DNA of 64,000 bases from Xenorhabdus griffiniae. Lineage in GTDB: Bacteria; Pseudomonadota; Gammaproteobacteria; Enterobacterales; Enterobacteriaceae. Within the stretch, counting starts at the first letter, position 1. Each line of letters starts with the position of its first letter. The DNA is taken from NCBI RefSeq assembly GCF_001028135.1, contig NZ_LDNM01000012.1, positions 37,068 through 101,067 on the forward strand, written 5' to 3'. Below the pieces are notes generated by a model. That model made no database searches and was not told the origin of the DNA. It worked only from the letters and a program-made list of their open reading frames with translations. The translations under genes were made by a program, and so were the position numbers. Shown here one piece after another: positions 10,453-21,100 of the stretch.

Positions 10453-10484
10453 CGCTCTCCGCTTGGCTGATGAGGAAAGGCTAC

Positions 10485-12002
10485 ATGTGCGGTATTGTCG
10501 GTATCGTCGGTTTTACACCGGTTAACCAGTCGATTTATGATGCATTGACGGTGCTTCAGCACCGTGGACAAGATGCAGCAGGTATTGCAACTATTGATGG
10601 TAACAATGAGTTTCGTTTACGTAAGGCTAATGGTTTGGTCAAAGATGTGTTTGAAACACGGCACATGTTACGTTTACAGGGAACCGTCGGCATTGGACAT
10701 GTCCGTTATCCTACGGCGGGCAGTTCCAGTGCATCTGAAGCGCAGCCCTTTTATGTGAATTCTCCTTTTGGTATCACGTTGGCACATAACGGCAATCTGA
10801 CAAACGCACATGAATTGAAAAAAATGCTGTTTGAAAATGCCCGCCGTCATGTCAACACCACCTCAGATTCTGAAATTCTACTGAATATTTTTGCCAATGA
10901 ATTAGCCCAGTTTCCCCATTTCCCCTTAGCGCCTGATGATATTTTCTCGGCAGTCGCAAAAATGCACAAAAAAATTCGTGGCGCTTATGCTTGTGTTGCC
11001 ATGATTATCGGGCATGGAGTGGTGGCTTTTCGTGATCCACATGGCATTCGTCCTCTGGTGCTGGGAAAGAAAACACTGGAAGAGGGTCGCCATGAATACA
11101 TGGTGGCATCGGAAAGTGTGGCGCTGGATACATTGGGTTTTGAGTTCCTGCGTGATGTGGCTTCCGGGGAAGCGATTTATATCACTGAAAACGGGCAACT
11201 GTTTACTCGCCAGTGTGCAGAAAATCCGTCATTAACACCTTGTTTGTTCGAATTTGTCTATTTCGCTCGCCCGGATTCCTTTATTGACAAGATTTCGGTC
11301 TATAACGCCCGGTTGCGGATGGGACGGACATTAGGGGAAAAAATTGCCCGTGAATGGGAAGATTTACAGATTGATGTCGTTATTCCCGTACCGGAAACCT
11401 CTTGTGATATCGCCCTGGAAATCGCCCATATTCTGGATAAACCCTATCGTCAGGGATTTGTCAAAAACCGTTATGTAGGGCGTACCTTTATCATGCCTGG
11501 TCAGCAGGAGCGTCGTAAATCCGTTCGTCGTAAACTGAATGCTAATCGCGCTGAATTCCGGGGTAAAAATGTTTTGCTGGTGGATGATTCCATCGTCCGT
11601 GGAACCACGTCTGAACAGATTGTTGAACTGGCGCGTGAAGCGGGCGCTAAGAAAGTCTATTTTGCTTCGGCGGCACCGGAAGTTCGCTTCCCGAATGTTT
11701 ATGGTATTGATATGCCGAATGCCAATGAACTGATTGCTCACGGCCGGGAAGTGGATGAAATTCGTCAGATCATTGGGGCCGATGCCCTGATATACCAAAA
11801 CCTCCACGATCTTGTCCAGGCTGTCCGGGAAGAAAACCCGGATATTGAAAAATTCGAATGCTCCGTATTCGATGGTATCTATGTCACGAAAGACATTGAC
11901 CAGTGTTACCTCGACTATCTGGAAAACCTGCGCAAAGATGATGCCATGAAAGTGCGTGGCCAGAGCGAAATAGAGGATCTGGAAATATATAATGAAGGAT
12001 AA
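10485..12002 (+). CDS. purF: Amidophosphoribosyltransferase
   Basis: First committed step of purine synthesis: PRPP plus glutamine gives 5-phosphoribosylamine. The start is ATG 10485 ([10 protein letters not shown]), which puts the N-terminal nucleophile Cys at position 2 for exposure after Met removal. A GAGGAAAGG ribosome-binding site precedes it. The glutaminase domain shows [13 protein letters not shown] and the PRPP-binding loop [15 protein letters not shown] is intact. Length 505 aa equals the family norm. It is co-transcribed with cvpA under the PurR site. Confidence 0.97.
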   Translation: MCGIVGIVGFTPVNQSIYDALTVLQHRGQDAAGIATIDGNNEFRLRKANGLVKDVFETRHMLRLQGTVGIGHVRYPTAGSSSASEAQPFYVNSPFGITLAHNGNLTNAHELKKMLFENARRHVNTTSDSEILLNIFANELAQFPHFPLAPDDIFSAVAKMHKKIRGAYACVAMIIGHGVVAFRDPHGIRPLVLGKKTLEEGRHEYMVASESVALDTLGFEFLRDVASGEAIYITENGQLFTRQCAENPSLTPCLFEFVYFARPDSFIDKISVYNARLRMGRTLGEKIAREWEDLQIDVVIPVPETSCDIALEIAHILDKPYRQGFVKNRYVGRTFIMPGQQERRKSVRRKLNANRAEFRGKNVLLVDDSIVRGTTSEQIVELAREAGAKKVYFASAAPEVRFPNVYGIDMPNANELIAHGREVDEIRQIIGADALIYQNLHDLVQAVREENPDIEKFECSVFDGIYVTKDIDQCYLDYLENLRKDDAMKVRGQSEIEDLEIYNEG

Positions 12003-12047
12003 TATTGTTATTATCATGCAGTTATAGCCAGAATCTCAGAGGAAAAC

Positions 12048-12638
12048 ATGAAAAAATTGATTGTCGGGCTGACCGGCGCGAGTGGTGCGATTTATGGTGT
12101 CAGGTTGCTGCAAGTTTTGCGGCCAATAGAAGGCATTGAAACGCATTTAGTGATCAGTCCATCAGCCCGGCAGACTCTGGCATTGGAGACGGACTATACG
12201 TTGCGGGATGTACAGACTTTGGCCGACGTTGTACATGACAATCGTGATATTGCCGCCTCCATTTCCTCTGGCTCTTTTAAGACATTGGGGATGGTGATTT
12301 TGCCTTGCTCCATAAAAACCCTATCAGGAATTGTGCATAGTTACACTGACGGCTTAATTACCCGTGCCGCAGATGTTGTTTTGAAAGAGAAGCGCAAGCT
12401 AGTGCTGGGGGTGAGGGAAACGCCCTTGCACTTGGGGCACCTGAGATTAATGACGCAGGCTGCGGAAATTGGGGCGGTGATCATGCCACCGGTTCCGGCA
12501 TTTTATCATCGTCCTGAACATATTCAGGGTATCATCGACCAGACGGTTAACCGTGTGCTTGATCAATTTGATATTGACTTGCCAGAAGATCTGTTTAGCC
12601 GTTGGCAGGGCGTTAAGCCCATTGGATATGGCATGTAA
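12048..12638 (+). CDS. ubiX: Flavin prenyltransferase UbiX
   Basis: Makes the prenylated FMN cofactor used by the UbiD decarboxylase in ubiquinone synthesis. The flavoprotein motif IVGLTGASGAIYGVRLLQ is at the N-terminus. The PCSIKTLSGIVHSYTDGLITRAADV block and the ETPLHLGHLRLM segment are characteristic. Length 196 aa, close to E. coli UbiX (189 aa). It lies 45 bases after purF. In E. coli argT-hisJQMP lie beyond ubiX; here the convergent yfcH follows. Confidence 0.95.
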   Translation: MKKLIVGLTGASGAIYGVRLLQVLRPIEGIETHLVISPSARQTLALETDYTLRDVQTLADVVHDNRDIAASISSGSFKTLGMVILPCSIKTLSGIVHSYTDGLITRAADVVLKEKRKLVLGVRETPLHLGHLRLMTQAAEIGAVIMPPVPAFYHRPEHIQGIIDQTVNRVLDQFDIDLPEDLFSRWQGVKPIGYGM

Positions 12639-12647
12639 GTTGAGTCA

Positions 12648-12680
12648 ATATGCTGTTGTGAAGAGACCACAACAGCATAT
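12648..12680. terminator. Bidirectional hairpin between ubiX and yfcH
   Basis: Perfect 13-bp inverted repeat (ATATGCTGTTGTG at 12648-12660, its complement at 12668-12680) with a 7-base loop, placed between two convergent genes. The flanks are only moderately T-rich (CGTTTATTG on the right). It is the only strong hairpin in the 64-base gap and probably ends both transcripts. Confidence 0.7.
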
Positions 12681-12702
12681 CGTTTATTGCCTGATATTTT
12701 GT

Positions 12703-13623
12703 TCAGGCTACACCAGCGTTGTCCTTTTCCTCTATTACATCTTGTAAGGCTTCTTCCAGTTGAAAATAACGGAAACCAAATCCGGCTTCTTCCAGTCTTT
12801 TGGGAATGGCTTGTTGACCCCCTAAGACTAACTCAGCGGCTTCTCCCATCATGACTTTTAACACAAAGGCAGGAATGCGCATAAAAGCAGGACGATGTAA
12901 TACCGTTGCGAGTGTGGCACTAAACAGCTCATTATGAACAGGGTAAGGAGATGTCATATTAAAGGGACCATAGAGATCAGGTGATACCAGCAGGTAATAA
13001 AGGCCATTGACCATGTCGTCAATGTGTATCCACGGCATATACTGCTTGCCAGTGCCGATTGCTCCCCCTAAACCTAGCCGGAACAGTGGCAACATTTTTT
13101 GCAGAGCGCCCCCTTTGGGAGCCAAGACAATGCCTGTACGCAGCAAACAGACACGGGTTTTATCACTTTGAGCCTGTAGGGCAAGCTGCTCCCACCGTTC
13201 ACAAAGCTGATGGGCAAATTCATTGTGAGGAAGATCGTTTTCGGTAACGACTGATTGTCCCTGATCGCCATAATAGCCAACGGCTGAACCGGAAATAAAG
13301 ACAGATGGCGGAGATTCACTGGCCTTGATTAGCTTGCTCAATTGTTCCGTGAGCTGCCAGCGGCTTTGACACAGTTTCTCTTTTTGTTTTGGTGTCCATC
13401 GTTTATTGATAATAGACTCGCCAGCAAGATTGATAACAGCATCAAAGCCATTGAGATGGTGTTGGTCATTTAACGTTGTCCAACATTCAACGCGATCAGA
13501 AAACAGAGAATACACCTTTTGTGGTGAACGACTCAAAATGGTGATGGAATGGGAGAGCGACATCAACTGGCAGGTCAAGCGATGACCAATTAACCCTGTG
13601 CCCCCCGTAATTAAGATACGCAT
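12703..13623 (-). CDS. yfcH: NAD(P)-binding epimerase-like protein YfcH
   Basis: Atypical short-chain dehydrogenase/epimerase family protein (306 aa) of unknown substrate. The Rossmann motif [18 protein letters not shown] is at the N-terminus and [10 protein letters not shown], the [11 protein letters not shown] block and PWIHIDDMV are further family features. The start is taken as ATG 13623 (MRILITGG). An upstream in-frame codon at 13656 would add 11 unrelated residues. It converges on ubiX across the hairpin at 12648-12680. Confidence 0.92.
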   Translation of the reverse strand: MRILITGGTGLIGHRLTCQLMSLSHSITILSRSPQKVYSLFSDRVECWTTLNDQHHLNGFDAVINLAGESIINKRWTPKQKEKLCQSRWQLTEQLSKLIKASESPPSVFISGSAVGYYGDQGQSVVTENDLPHNEFAHQLCERWEQLALQAQSDKTRVCLLRTGIVLAPKGGALQKMLPLFRLGLGGAIGTGKQYMPWIHIDDMVNGLYYLLVSPDLYGPFNMTSPYPVHNELFSATLATVLHRPAFMRIPAFVLKVMMGEAAELVLGGQQAIPKRLEEAGFGFRYFQLEEALQDVIEEKDNAGVA

Positions 13624-13771
13624 AGCCACCCCCTGTAACAAAAGATCATTGTACATTGGACTATAACAAGGGATGACTTAATCGGCAGCGAAATATGCTG
13701 CTATCTGTTACCACTATCAAGTTTTATGGTGCAAAATCTCGCCATCAGATGAATTTATTACATATCTGGAG

Positions 13772-14392
13772 TTAAGCTTCCTTATAGGCTGCTTGTGTCG
13801 CAGGACGCCGGCTTATCTTATCCAGCCATTGAGCAACCGCCGGATAATCCTGTAGGTCGATTTTTTGGTATTCATGGCATTTCGCCCACGGATAAGTGGC
13901 AATATCTGCGATACTATATTCGTCTCCGCCGAGATAAGCCGTTTTTTCCAGTTGGGTGTTTAACACCTTGTATAAACGTTTTGATTCTTCCACATAGCGA
14001 TTAATGGCATAGGGGACAACTTCTGGCGCGTAGCGGTTGAAATGGTGATTTTGACCGAGCATTGGGCCAAAGCCGGCAACTTGCCAAAACAGCCATTGCA
14101 ATTGTTCGGTACGTTCACGCAACTCTTTGCTTAATAGCCGGCCTGTTTTATTTGCCAGATAAAGTAAAATGGCCCCTGATTCAAAGATAGCGACAGGCTC
14201 TCCCCCATCGGCGGGTTGATGATCGACAATAGCCGGGATCTTATTATTGGGTGAAATGGTGAGAAATTCAGGTTTGAACTGTTCGCCAGTGCTGATATTG
14301 ATGGGGTAGATAGTGTAAGGAATGCCGGCTTCTTCAAGAAAAAGGGTGATTTTGTAGCCATTTGGGGTTGGAGCATAGTATAGATCTATCAT
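13772..14392 (-). CDS. yfcG: Glutathione S-transferase-like disulfide reductase YfcG
   Basis: GST-fold protein of 206 aa. The thioredoxin-like N-domain starts MIDLYYAPTPNGYKITLFLEEAG, with the Thr-Pro-Asn segment used by Nu-class GSTs such as E. coli YfcG, a glutathione-dependent disulfide reductase. The cis-Pro motif NNKIPAIVD and the ESGAILLYLA helix follow. An all-helical C-domain covers the rest. It is divergent from yfcD across a 124-base gap with two palindromes. Confidence 0.92.
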   Translation of the reverse strand: MIDLYYAPTPNGYKITLFLEEAGIPYTIYPINISTGEQFKPEFLTISPNNKIPAIVDHQPADGGEPVAIFESGAILLYLANKTGRLLSKELRERTEQLQWLFWQVAGFGPMLGQNHHFNRYAPEVVPYAINRYVEESKRLYKVLNTQLEKTAYLGGDEYSIADIATYPWAKCHEYQKIDLQDYPAVAQWLDKISRRPATQAAYKEA

Positions 14393-14427
14393 ATAACCTC
14401 CAGCGATAATAACTTTCTGAAAAATGT

Positions 14428-14450
14428 AACGATGTTACCTTAACATCGTT
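14428..14450. promoter_or_regulatory. Operator-like palindrome between yfcG and yfcD
   Basis: Perfect inverted repeat with 10-base arms AACGATGTTA and TAACATCGTT separated by 3 bases. It sits 36 bases upstream of the yfcG start and 67 bases upstream of yfcD. The short spacing and symmetry look more like a dimeric regulator site than a terminator. The binding protein is unknown. Confidence 0.6.
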
Positions 14451-14451
14451 T

Positions 14452-14470
14452 GTTTATAAATGTTATAAAC
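14452..14470. promoter_or_regulatory. Second palindrome between yfcG and yfcD
   Basis: Perfect inverted repeat with 8-base arms GTTTATAA and TTATAAAC around ATG, one base after the preceding palindrome. It is AT-rich, so it may overlap a promoter -10 region of one of the divergent genes. Confidence 0.5.
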
Positions 14471-14516
14471 TTACTGCAAAAAGTAACAGGCAACTGATTG
14501 ATAAAGGGTTTTTAGA

Positions 14517-15035
14517 ATGATGCAAGAAAAATCAGCAAATATTGAATGGATTGACATCGTTAATGAAGGCAATGAAGTCATTGCACAATCGTCTCGCCAA
14601 CAGATGAGAGCGCAGAACTTGAGGCATCGTGCGACTTATATTGTCGTGCATGATGGTATGGGCAAAATTCTGATTCAGCATCGTACAGAAACGAAAGACT
14701 TTTATCCGGGAAAATTAGATGCCACGGCGGGAGGGGTTGTTATGGCGGGAGAAACGTTGCTTGAGGCTGCCCGCCGGGAGGCAGAGGAGGAGCTGGGGAT
14801 TGCCGGTGTTCCTTTTGCCGAACATGGTGTTTTTTATTATGAAGAGGACATTTGTCGTATATGGGGTGGTTTGTTCAGTTGTGTTAGTCATGGGCCATTT
14901 GCATTGCAGGAAGCAGAAGTTGCCACTGTTTACTGGCTGACGCCGGAAGAGATCACGGCCCGTTGTGATGAATTCACGCAGGATTCCTTGAAAGCGCTCT
15001 CCTTATGGTTAAAGCGTAACCATCAAGTAGAGTAG
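14517..15035 (+). CDS. yfcD: Nudix hydrolase YfcD
   Basis: Nudix-family hydrolase of 172 aa. The Nudix box G-x5-E-x7-REAEEELGI is complete within [20 protein letters not shown] and following residues (about 75-97). The surrounding [18 protein letters not shown] block is typical of the YfcD branch, which resembles isopentenyl-diphosphate isomerase. Its substrate is not established. It is divergently arranged to yfcG. This is the last housekeeping-type gene before the pax cluster, separated from it by a convergent hairpin. Confidence 0.93.
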   Translation: MMQEKSANIEWIDIVNEGNEVIAQSSRQQMRAQNLRHRATYIVVHDGMGKILIQHRTETKDFYPGKLDATAGGVVMAGETLLEAARREAEEELGIAGVPFAEHGVFYYEEDICRIWGGLFSCVSHGPFALQEAEVATVYWLTPEEITARCDEFTQDSLKALSLWLKRNHQVE

Positions 15036-15103
15036 TTTTCACTATCATTGAGAATTATTTGTTACGGAAATGAGGGTATTTCGTTGATATTAAATCCTAA
15101 TTT

Positions 15104-15144
15104 AAACAAGGAGTATGTATATTTATAATACATACTCCTTGTTT
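15104..15144. terminator. Bidirectional terminator between yfcD and paxC
   Basis: Perfect 17-bp stem (AAACAAGGAGTATGTAT at 15104-15120, complement at 15128-15144) with a 7-base loop. T residues follow on the right side and A residues precede on the left, so it can end transcripts from both the yfcD side and the paxC side. Confidence 0.8.
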
Positions 15145-15195
15145 TATAAAATTTAATGATTGAACCTTATCTTTAATATTGATAAATGATGCTCT

Positions 15196-18100
15196 TTAAA
15201 TTTGTAATTCAGCTATGGCCGATGCTAACCCTTGAACGAAAGGCTGACGCATAATGGTGATGTGATCACCAGATAACGTCTCGGAGATAACTTCCCCGGT
15301 TACCCGCGTTTTCCATCCATCAATAATGCTTTCGGCAGAGATATGTTGTTCTTCATACTCCTGGTTATCGCTGGCCAGAAACAGGTGGAGTCTCCCTGAA
15401 TAGCGTTCCTGCGGTTGATAAGTCGCCAAAGATTGGGTCTTGAAGACATGTAAATAAGCAGCGATTTCCTTAGATTCAAGTTGAGGAGGTAAGAGTTCCT
15501 CTTCAATTAAACGAAGTCGCAAGTTATCGAATTGCTCTTCTTCTGTCATGAATTGGAATTGTTCTTCAGTAAAGTTTTCCTCTGCCCCCGCCAATGCAGC
15601 AAGCACATTGCCAAACTCGGCCAGCCAGCGGCTATTGGACCATTCTGATTCGCGCCTTTGGGTTAAACCCTCTGGCGGGGATTCACTATCGACTAAAGCC
15701 AGTAAGCCAATGCTTTCACCCTGTTGGACGAGTTGGCGGGCCATTTCGAATGCGAGCCAGCCTCCGAAAGAGTGCCCAGCTAAATAATAAGGGCCATTGG
15801 GTTGAACTTTCTTAAGAAAGTCGATCATAACGCTGGCCATTGCCTCAAGGCCGTTCACCTCAAGGTATGATGGAGGATCGCTGCGTCCATCTAACTCAGG
15901 TGATTGCATACCCCAAACGGAATAAGCCCCTTCCAATGCTGTGGCCAATTCCCGCAAATAGAGCACATGTCCTCCGGCACCGGGCGCAAAGAACAGCGGT
16001 GTTGCTTTGATGTTCCGTGACAGGCTGACCATAGAACCAACATGGATATTATCGTGATCTTCAATGGCCCGGGCTTGTTCTTTGATAGTGGTAAACGACA
16101 TCAGGCTCGCCATCATATTCTGCTGAAGCCCTAGTTTTTCTATTGCTAAGGCGCTGGCTTTCAAAATAAGCAGTGAATGGCCTCCTAACTCAAAGAAATG
16201 GTCATGACGGCTGACACGCTCTAAACCAAGCAGATCCTGCCAAATCTGAGCCAGGGTTATTTCAACCTCACCTTGAGGGGCCTCATAATTACGCGCTACG
16301 ATGGCAGATTGATCGGGAGCAGGAAATGCCTGACGGTCGATTTTACCATTAGCGGTAAGCGGGAAAGCGTCAAGAATGACAAATGCACTGGGTAGCATAA
16401 ACTCGGCAAGTTGTTGAGCAAGCTGCTGACGCAGTTCACCGGGAACCAAGTTTGCACCGGATTCAGGCTGAACATAGGCGATAAGACGTTTATCATCATG
16501 GGTTATTTCTCTAACCAAAACAATGGCTTCCTGAACTCCCTGACATTGCGCCAGCCGAGTTTCAATTTCCCCCGGTTCAATGCGGAAACCCCGGATCTTG
16601 ACCTGAAAATCATTGCGCCCCAGATATTCAATCGCGCCATCGGGCAGCCAGCGGCCCAGATCGCCGGTTTTATACATACGGGCATCGGGCTGTTCACTAA
16701 ACGGATCTGCCACAAATTTCTCTGCGGTTAAATCCGGGCGATTGAGATAACCCCGCGCCACCCCTGCGCCACCGATATGGATCTCACCACTGACGCCAAT
16801 AGGCACCGGCCGCCCGTGCGGATCAAGAATATAAATACGGCTATTGGGCAGCGGATAACCAATCGGGATAACGTCCGTCATTTCAGGCGAATCTTGACCG
16901 TTATCAGTGAGGGTTAAGGTGGTGGCAATCACCGTGGTTTCGGTAGGGCCATAAGAGTTAATCCAGCGGCAGGATTGGGTTTCTGGTATAGACTGCCAAC
17001 TCAGCAAATGACGCAGTTCCGCTTTTTCACCACCGACGATAACGGTGTGCAGGTATTGGCCGAAACCACTGTGCCCCGCCATCATTTCCTGTACCCAGTG
17101 ATGCCAGAAGGCGGTGGGCATATCCATAATAGTGATTTTCTGCTCATTTAGCAGATCGACAAATTCTGCATCCGGTACACGGATATGGGCAGGGCGCAGA
17201 ACCAGAGTGGCACCGGCGGCCAGAGTAGGGAAAATATCGGATACCGAAGTATCAAAGGCGATGGTCGCAAATTGCAGGATACGATCCCCTAATTGTGGCT
17301 CGCTGGTCTGGTGCTGCGCATGGATAAAGTTCACCACATTGCGGTGCTCCAGCATCACGCCTTTGGGCTGTCCGGTGGAGCCGGAGGTATAGATGATGTA
17401 GGCCAGATGGTGCGGTTGAAGCTGAACATCAGGATTATGAACCGGCTGGTTTGCCACGTGATTTCGGTGGCTTTCATCATCCAGCAACCAGACGGGCATG
17501 TCTGATATTGGCAGCAGTCCCTGCAAATGTTGTTGGGTCAGCAATAACACCGGCTGGCTGTCCGACAGCTGATAAGCCAGGCGTTCGGCCGGGTATTCCG
17601 GGTCGAGCGGCACATAACCGGCCCCCGCTTTAAGGATAGCGTACAGGCCGATAATCAAATCCAGACTGCGGTCAACACAGATAGCGATGCGATCATCAGG
17701 GCGCACGCCAGAAGCGATCAGCTGGTGAGCCAGTTGGTTAGCGTGGCGGTTTAGCTCTGCATAACTCAGTTCGCTCTCACCAAATACCAACGCAAGCGCA
17801 TCCGGTGTGCGTGCTGCCTGTTGTTCAAACAGTTGGTGAATTAAGGCGTCTTGCGGATAGGTGACTACGGTATCGTTAAAGGTTTCCAGTAGTTGAGTAC
17901 GTTCGGCCAGTGGCAGGATGTCGATAGCGTGGATAGGTTGCTCCGGCGCATATTGCAGTGCGGCCACAATCCCGTCTAACGCTGTCTTCATATAGGCATT
18001 AATACGCACTGGATTAATTTGCTGGCTGCATTGGGTAGTCAGCGCAAATCCATCATCAAAATCATCGACATCCAGCGACAAGGGGTAGTTACTGCGCTCT

Positions 18101-21100
18101 TCACTGTCCAGCTCCTGAATACCGTCCCAGGCCGGTGAACCGGATTGCTCCTCGTTACGCGGGCTGTGGCGGAAATTAAGCAGGCTGTTAAACAGCGGCA
18201 ATGAGGCTGGCACACCGCTGCACCGCTGGGCAATCGCCAATGGGGTCTGTTCATGATCCAGCAATTCACTCAGGCGCTGGTAGGTTTCCTGTACCGCCTG
18301 TTTTACGGTACGAGCCTGTAATTGAATACGGACTGGCAGGGTATTGATAAACATCCCCAGCACCTGAGGGGCACCTATACCGCCCTGTAATCGGCCCAAC
18401 AGAACAGTACCGAATACCACATCTTCACGGCCACAGCATTGTGCCAATACCTGTGCCCAGGCCACATGGAACAGTACAGCCGGACTGATACCCAACTGGC
18501 GGGTGCAATCCCGGAGCTGTTGTGCCAGTTCATCATCTAACGTGACGATATCTTCCACGATTTTAGCGTGCTTATCGCGGCTGTTCCCCTGCACATCCAA
18601 TAACCCGAACGGCAGAGTCGGTGCTTCCACGTCGCCCAGTAACTGCTGGAAATAAGCCTGATGCACTTCAATCGGCACCTGACGGGTCTGGGCAATAAAA
18701 TTGCGGTAAGGCAACGGGGCAGGCAGAGACGCTTCTTCACCCAGGATCAGCGCCTGCACTTCGCTGAAAATAATTTCCAGTGACAGATGGTCACAGACCA
18801 GATGGTGGTGCAACAGACTCAGCCACCACTGATCGGTGTCAGGCTCCTGAGCGATATAGGCGGCCAGTAATGGTGCCTGCGTAATATCTAACCGTATGCT
18901 GTCCGGATCGGTCAGACGCCGGAGCTGGCTTTCAGCACTTTCTCCTGCGGATAACGTCAGCTCTGTGATCGGCAGGGGCGCATGACGGCAGACCACCTGC
19001 ACGGGGAGCGGAAGCTCCTGCCAGTGGAAGGCACTGCGTTGAATATCGTGCCGGTCAATTACCCGCTGCAACGCCTGCAAGAAACTCTCCAGCCGTGTCC
19101 GGCTGTCAAAGTGCATCAGGATATTTTCAAGGTAAGTGTCACCGGTTTCTGCCAGTAAATGGTGGAACAGAATGCCTTCCTGCAAGGGGCCAAGCGGGTA
19201 AATATCCTGAATATTGGCGACACCGCCCGGGACACGGTCAACAATCTGGTCAATTTGGGGCTGGGTTAAGGTTACCAGCGGCAGCATAGCCGGCGTAATA
19301 CGCTGGCTGTCTTCGCGGATCAGGTTAGGCGGAATAGCTATTGCCTGCGCATCTTGCTCACTCTTCTGATGTAAGCGGGCGCTCATGGCTGCCAGCGTGG
19401 GGGCCGCGAAGACCGCGCTGACCGCCAGAGACAGCCCTTGCTGGCGTAACTGTTCGATCAGGCTGACCACCAGCAGGGAATGGCCGCCCAGTTCGAAGAA
19501 ATTGTCATGGCGTCCGACCTGTTCCAGTTCCAGAATCGATTGCCAGACGGCCGCCAGTTTCTGTTCGGTTTCGCCCTGTGGTGCTTCATATTCACGGCTG
19601 ACGATAGCGTGCCGATCCGGTGCCGGCAGGGCGTTACGATCCAGTTTACCGTTGGCAGACAGCGGGAAGGCATCCAGCATCACAAAGGCAGCAGGCAGCA
19701 TATATTCCATCAGGCGGGTACGGAGTTGTTCACGCAAATCGGCCGGTTTTAATGTGATGCCGGTTTTGGGGATCACATAGGCAATTAAGCGCTTGTCACC
19801 GGTTGCTTCTTCACGGGCGATCACCACGGCATCGCGGACGCCCTCGCAAGCCACCAGTTGGGTTTCAATTTCCCTCGGTTCAATGCGGAAGCCCCGGATC
19901 TTGACCTGAAAATCATTGCGCCCTAAATATTCAATCGCGCCATCGGGTAGCCAGCGCCCCAGATCGCCGGTCTTGTACATACGGGCATCGGGCTGTGTGC
20001 TAAACGGATCCGCCACAAATTTCTCTGCGGTTAAATCGGGGCGATTGAGGTAACCCCGCGCCACCCCTGCGCCACCGATATGGATCTCACCACTGACGCC
20101 AATAGGCACCGGTCGGTCGTGCGGATCCAGAATATAAATACGGCTATTGGGCAGCGGATAACCAATCGGGATAACGTCCGTCAATTCAGGTGAATCTTGA
20201 CCGTTATCAGTGAGGGTCAAGGTGGTGGCAATCACCGTGGTTTCGGTAGGGCCATAAGAGTTAATCCAGCGGCAGGATTGGGTTTCCGGATGAGACAGCC
20301 AGCTAATCAAATGGCGGTACTCCGCTTTTTCACCGCCCACAATAAGGGTATGCAGAGATGGGCTGAAACCACTGCGCCCTGCCATCATCTCCTGTACCCA
20401 CAAGTGCCAGAAGGCCGTTGGCATATCCATAATGGTGATTTGCTGTTCACGCAGGAAGGTGACAAAAGTCATATCCGGTACACGGATATGGGGCGGCCGC
20501 AGAACCAGAGTGGCACCGGATGCGAGGGTGGGGAAAATATCGGATACCGAAGTATCAAAGGCAATGGTCGCAAATTGCAGGATACGATCCCCCGCCTGGG
20601 GTTCGCTGGTCTGGTGCTGGGCATGGATAAAGCTCACCACATTGCGGTGCTCCAGCATCACGCCTTTGGGCTGTCCGGTGGAGCCGGAAGTATAGATAAT
20701 ATAGGCCAGATGGTGCGGTTGAAGCTGAACATCAGGATTATGAACCGGCTGTTTTGCCACGTGATCCCGGTGGGCTTCATCATCCAGCAACCAGACGGGG
20801 ATGTCTGATACTGGCAACAGTCCCTGCAAATGTTGTTGGGTCAGCAATAACACCGGCTGGCTATCCGACAGTTGATATGCCAGGCGTTCGACGGGGTATT
20901 CCGGGTCGAGCGGCACATAGCCGGCTCCCGCTTTAAGGATCGCGTACAAACCAATAATCAAATCCAGACTACGATCAACACAGATTGCCACGCGATCATC
21001 GGGGCGTACGCCAGAAGCGATCAGCTGGTGAGCCAGTTGGTTAGCGTGGCGATTCAGTGCCGCATAACTCAGTTCATTCTCATCAAAGACCAATGCAATT

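Noticed and set aside
20197..20808. 203-codon plus-strand ORF inside paxC
   Set aside because: It is antisense to a conserved A domain, and similar antisense ORFs recur at each A domain (23599-24105, 27068-27595, 30356-30883). They follow the codon pattern of the synthetase rather than independent genes.
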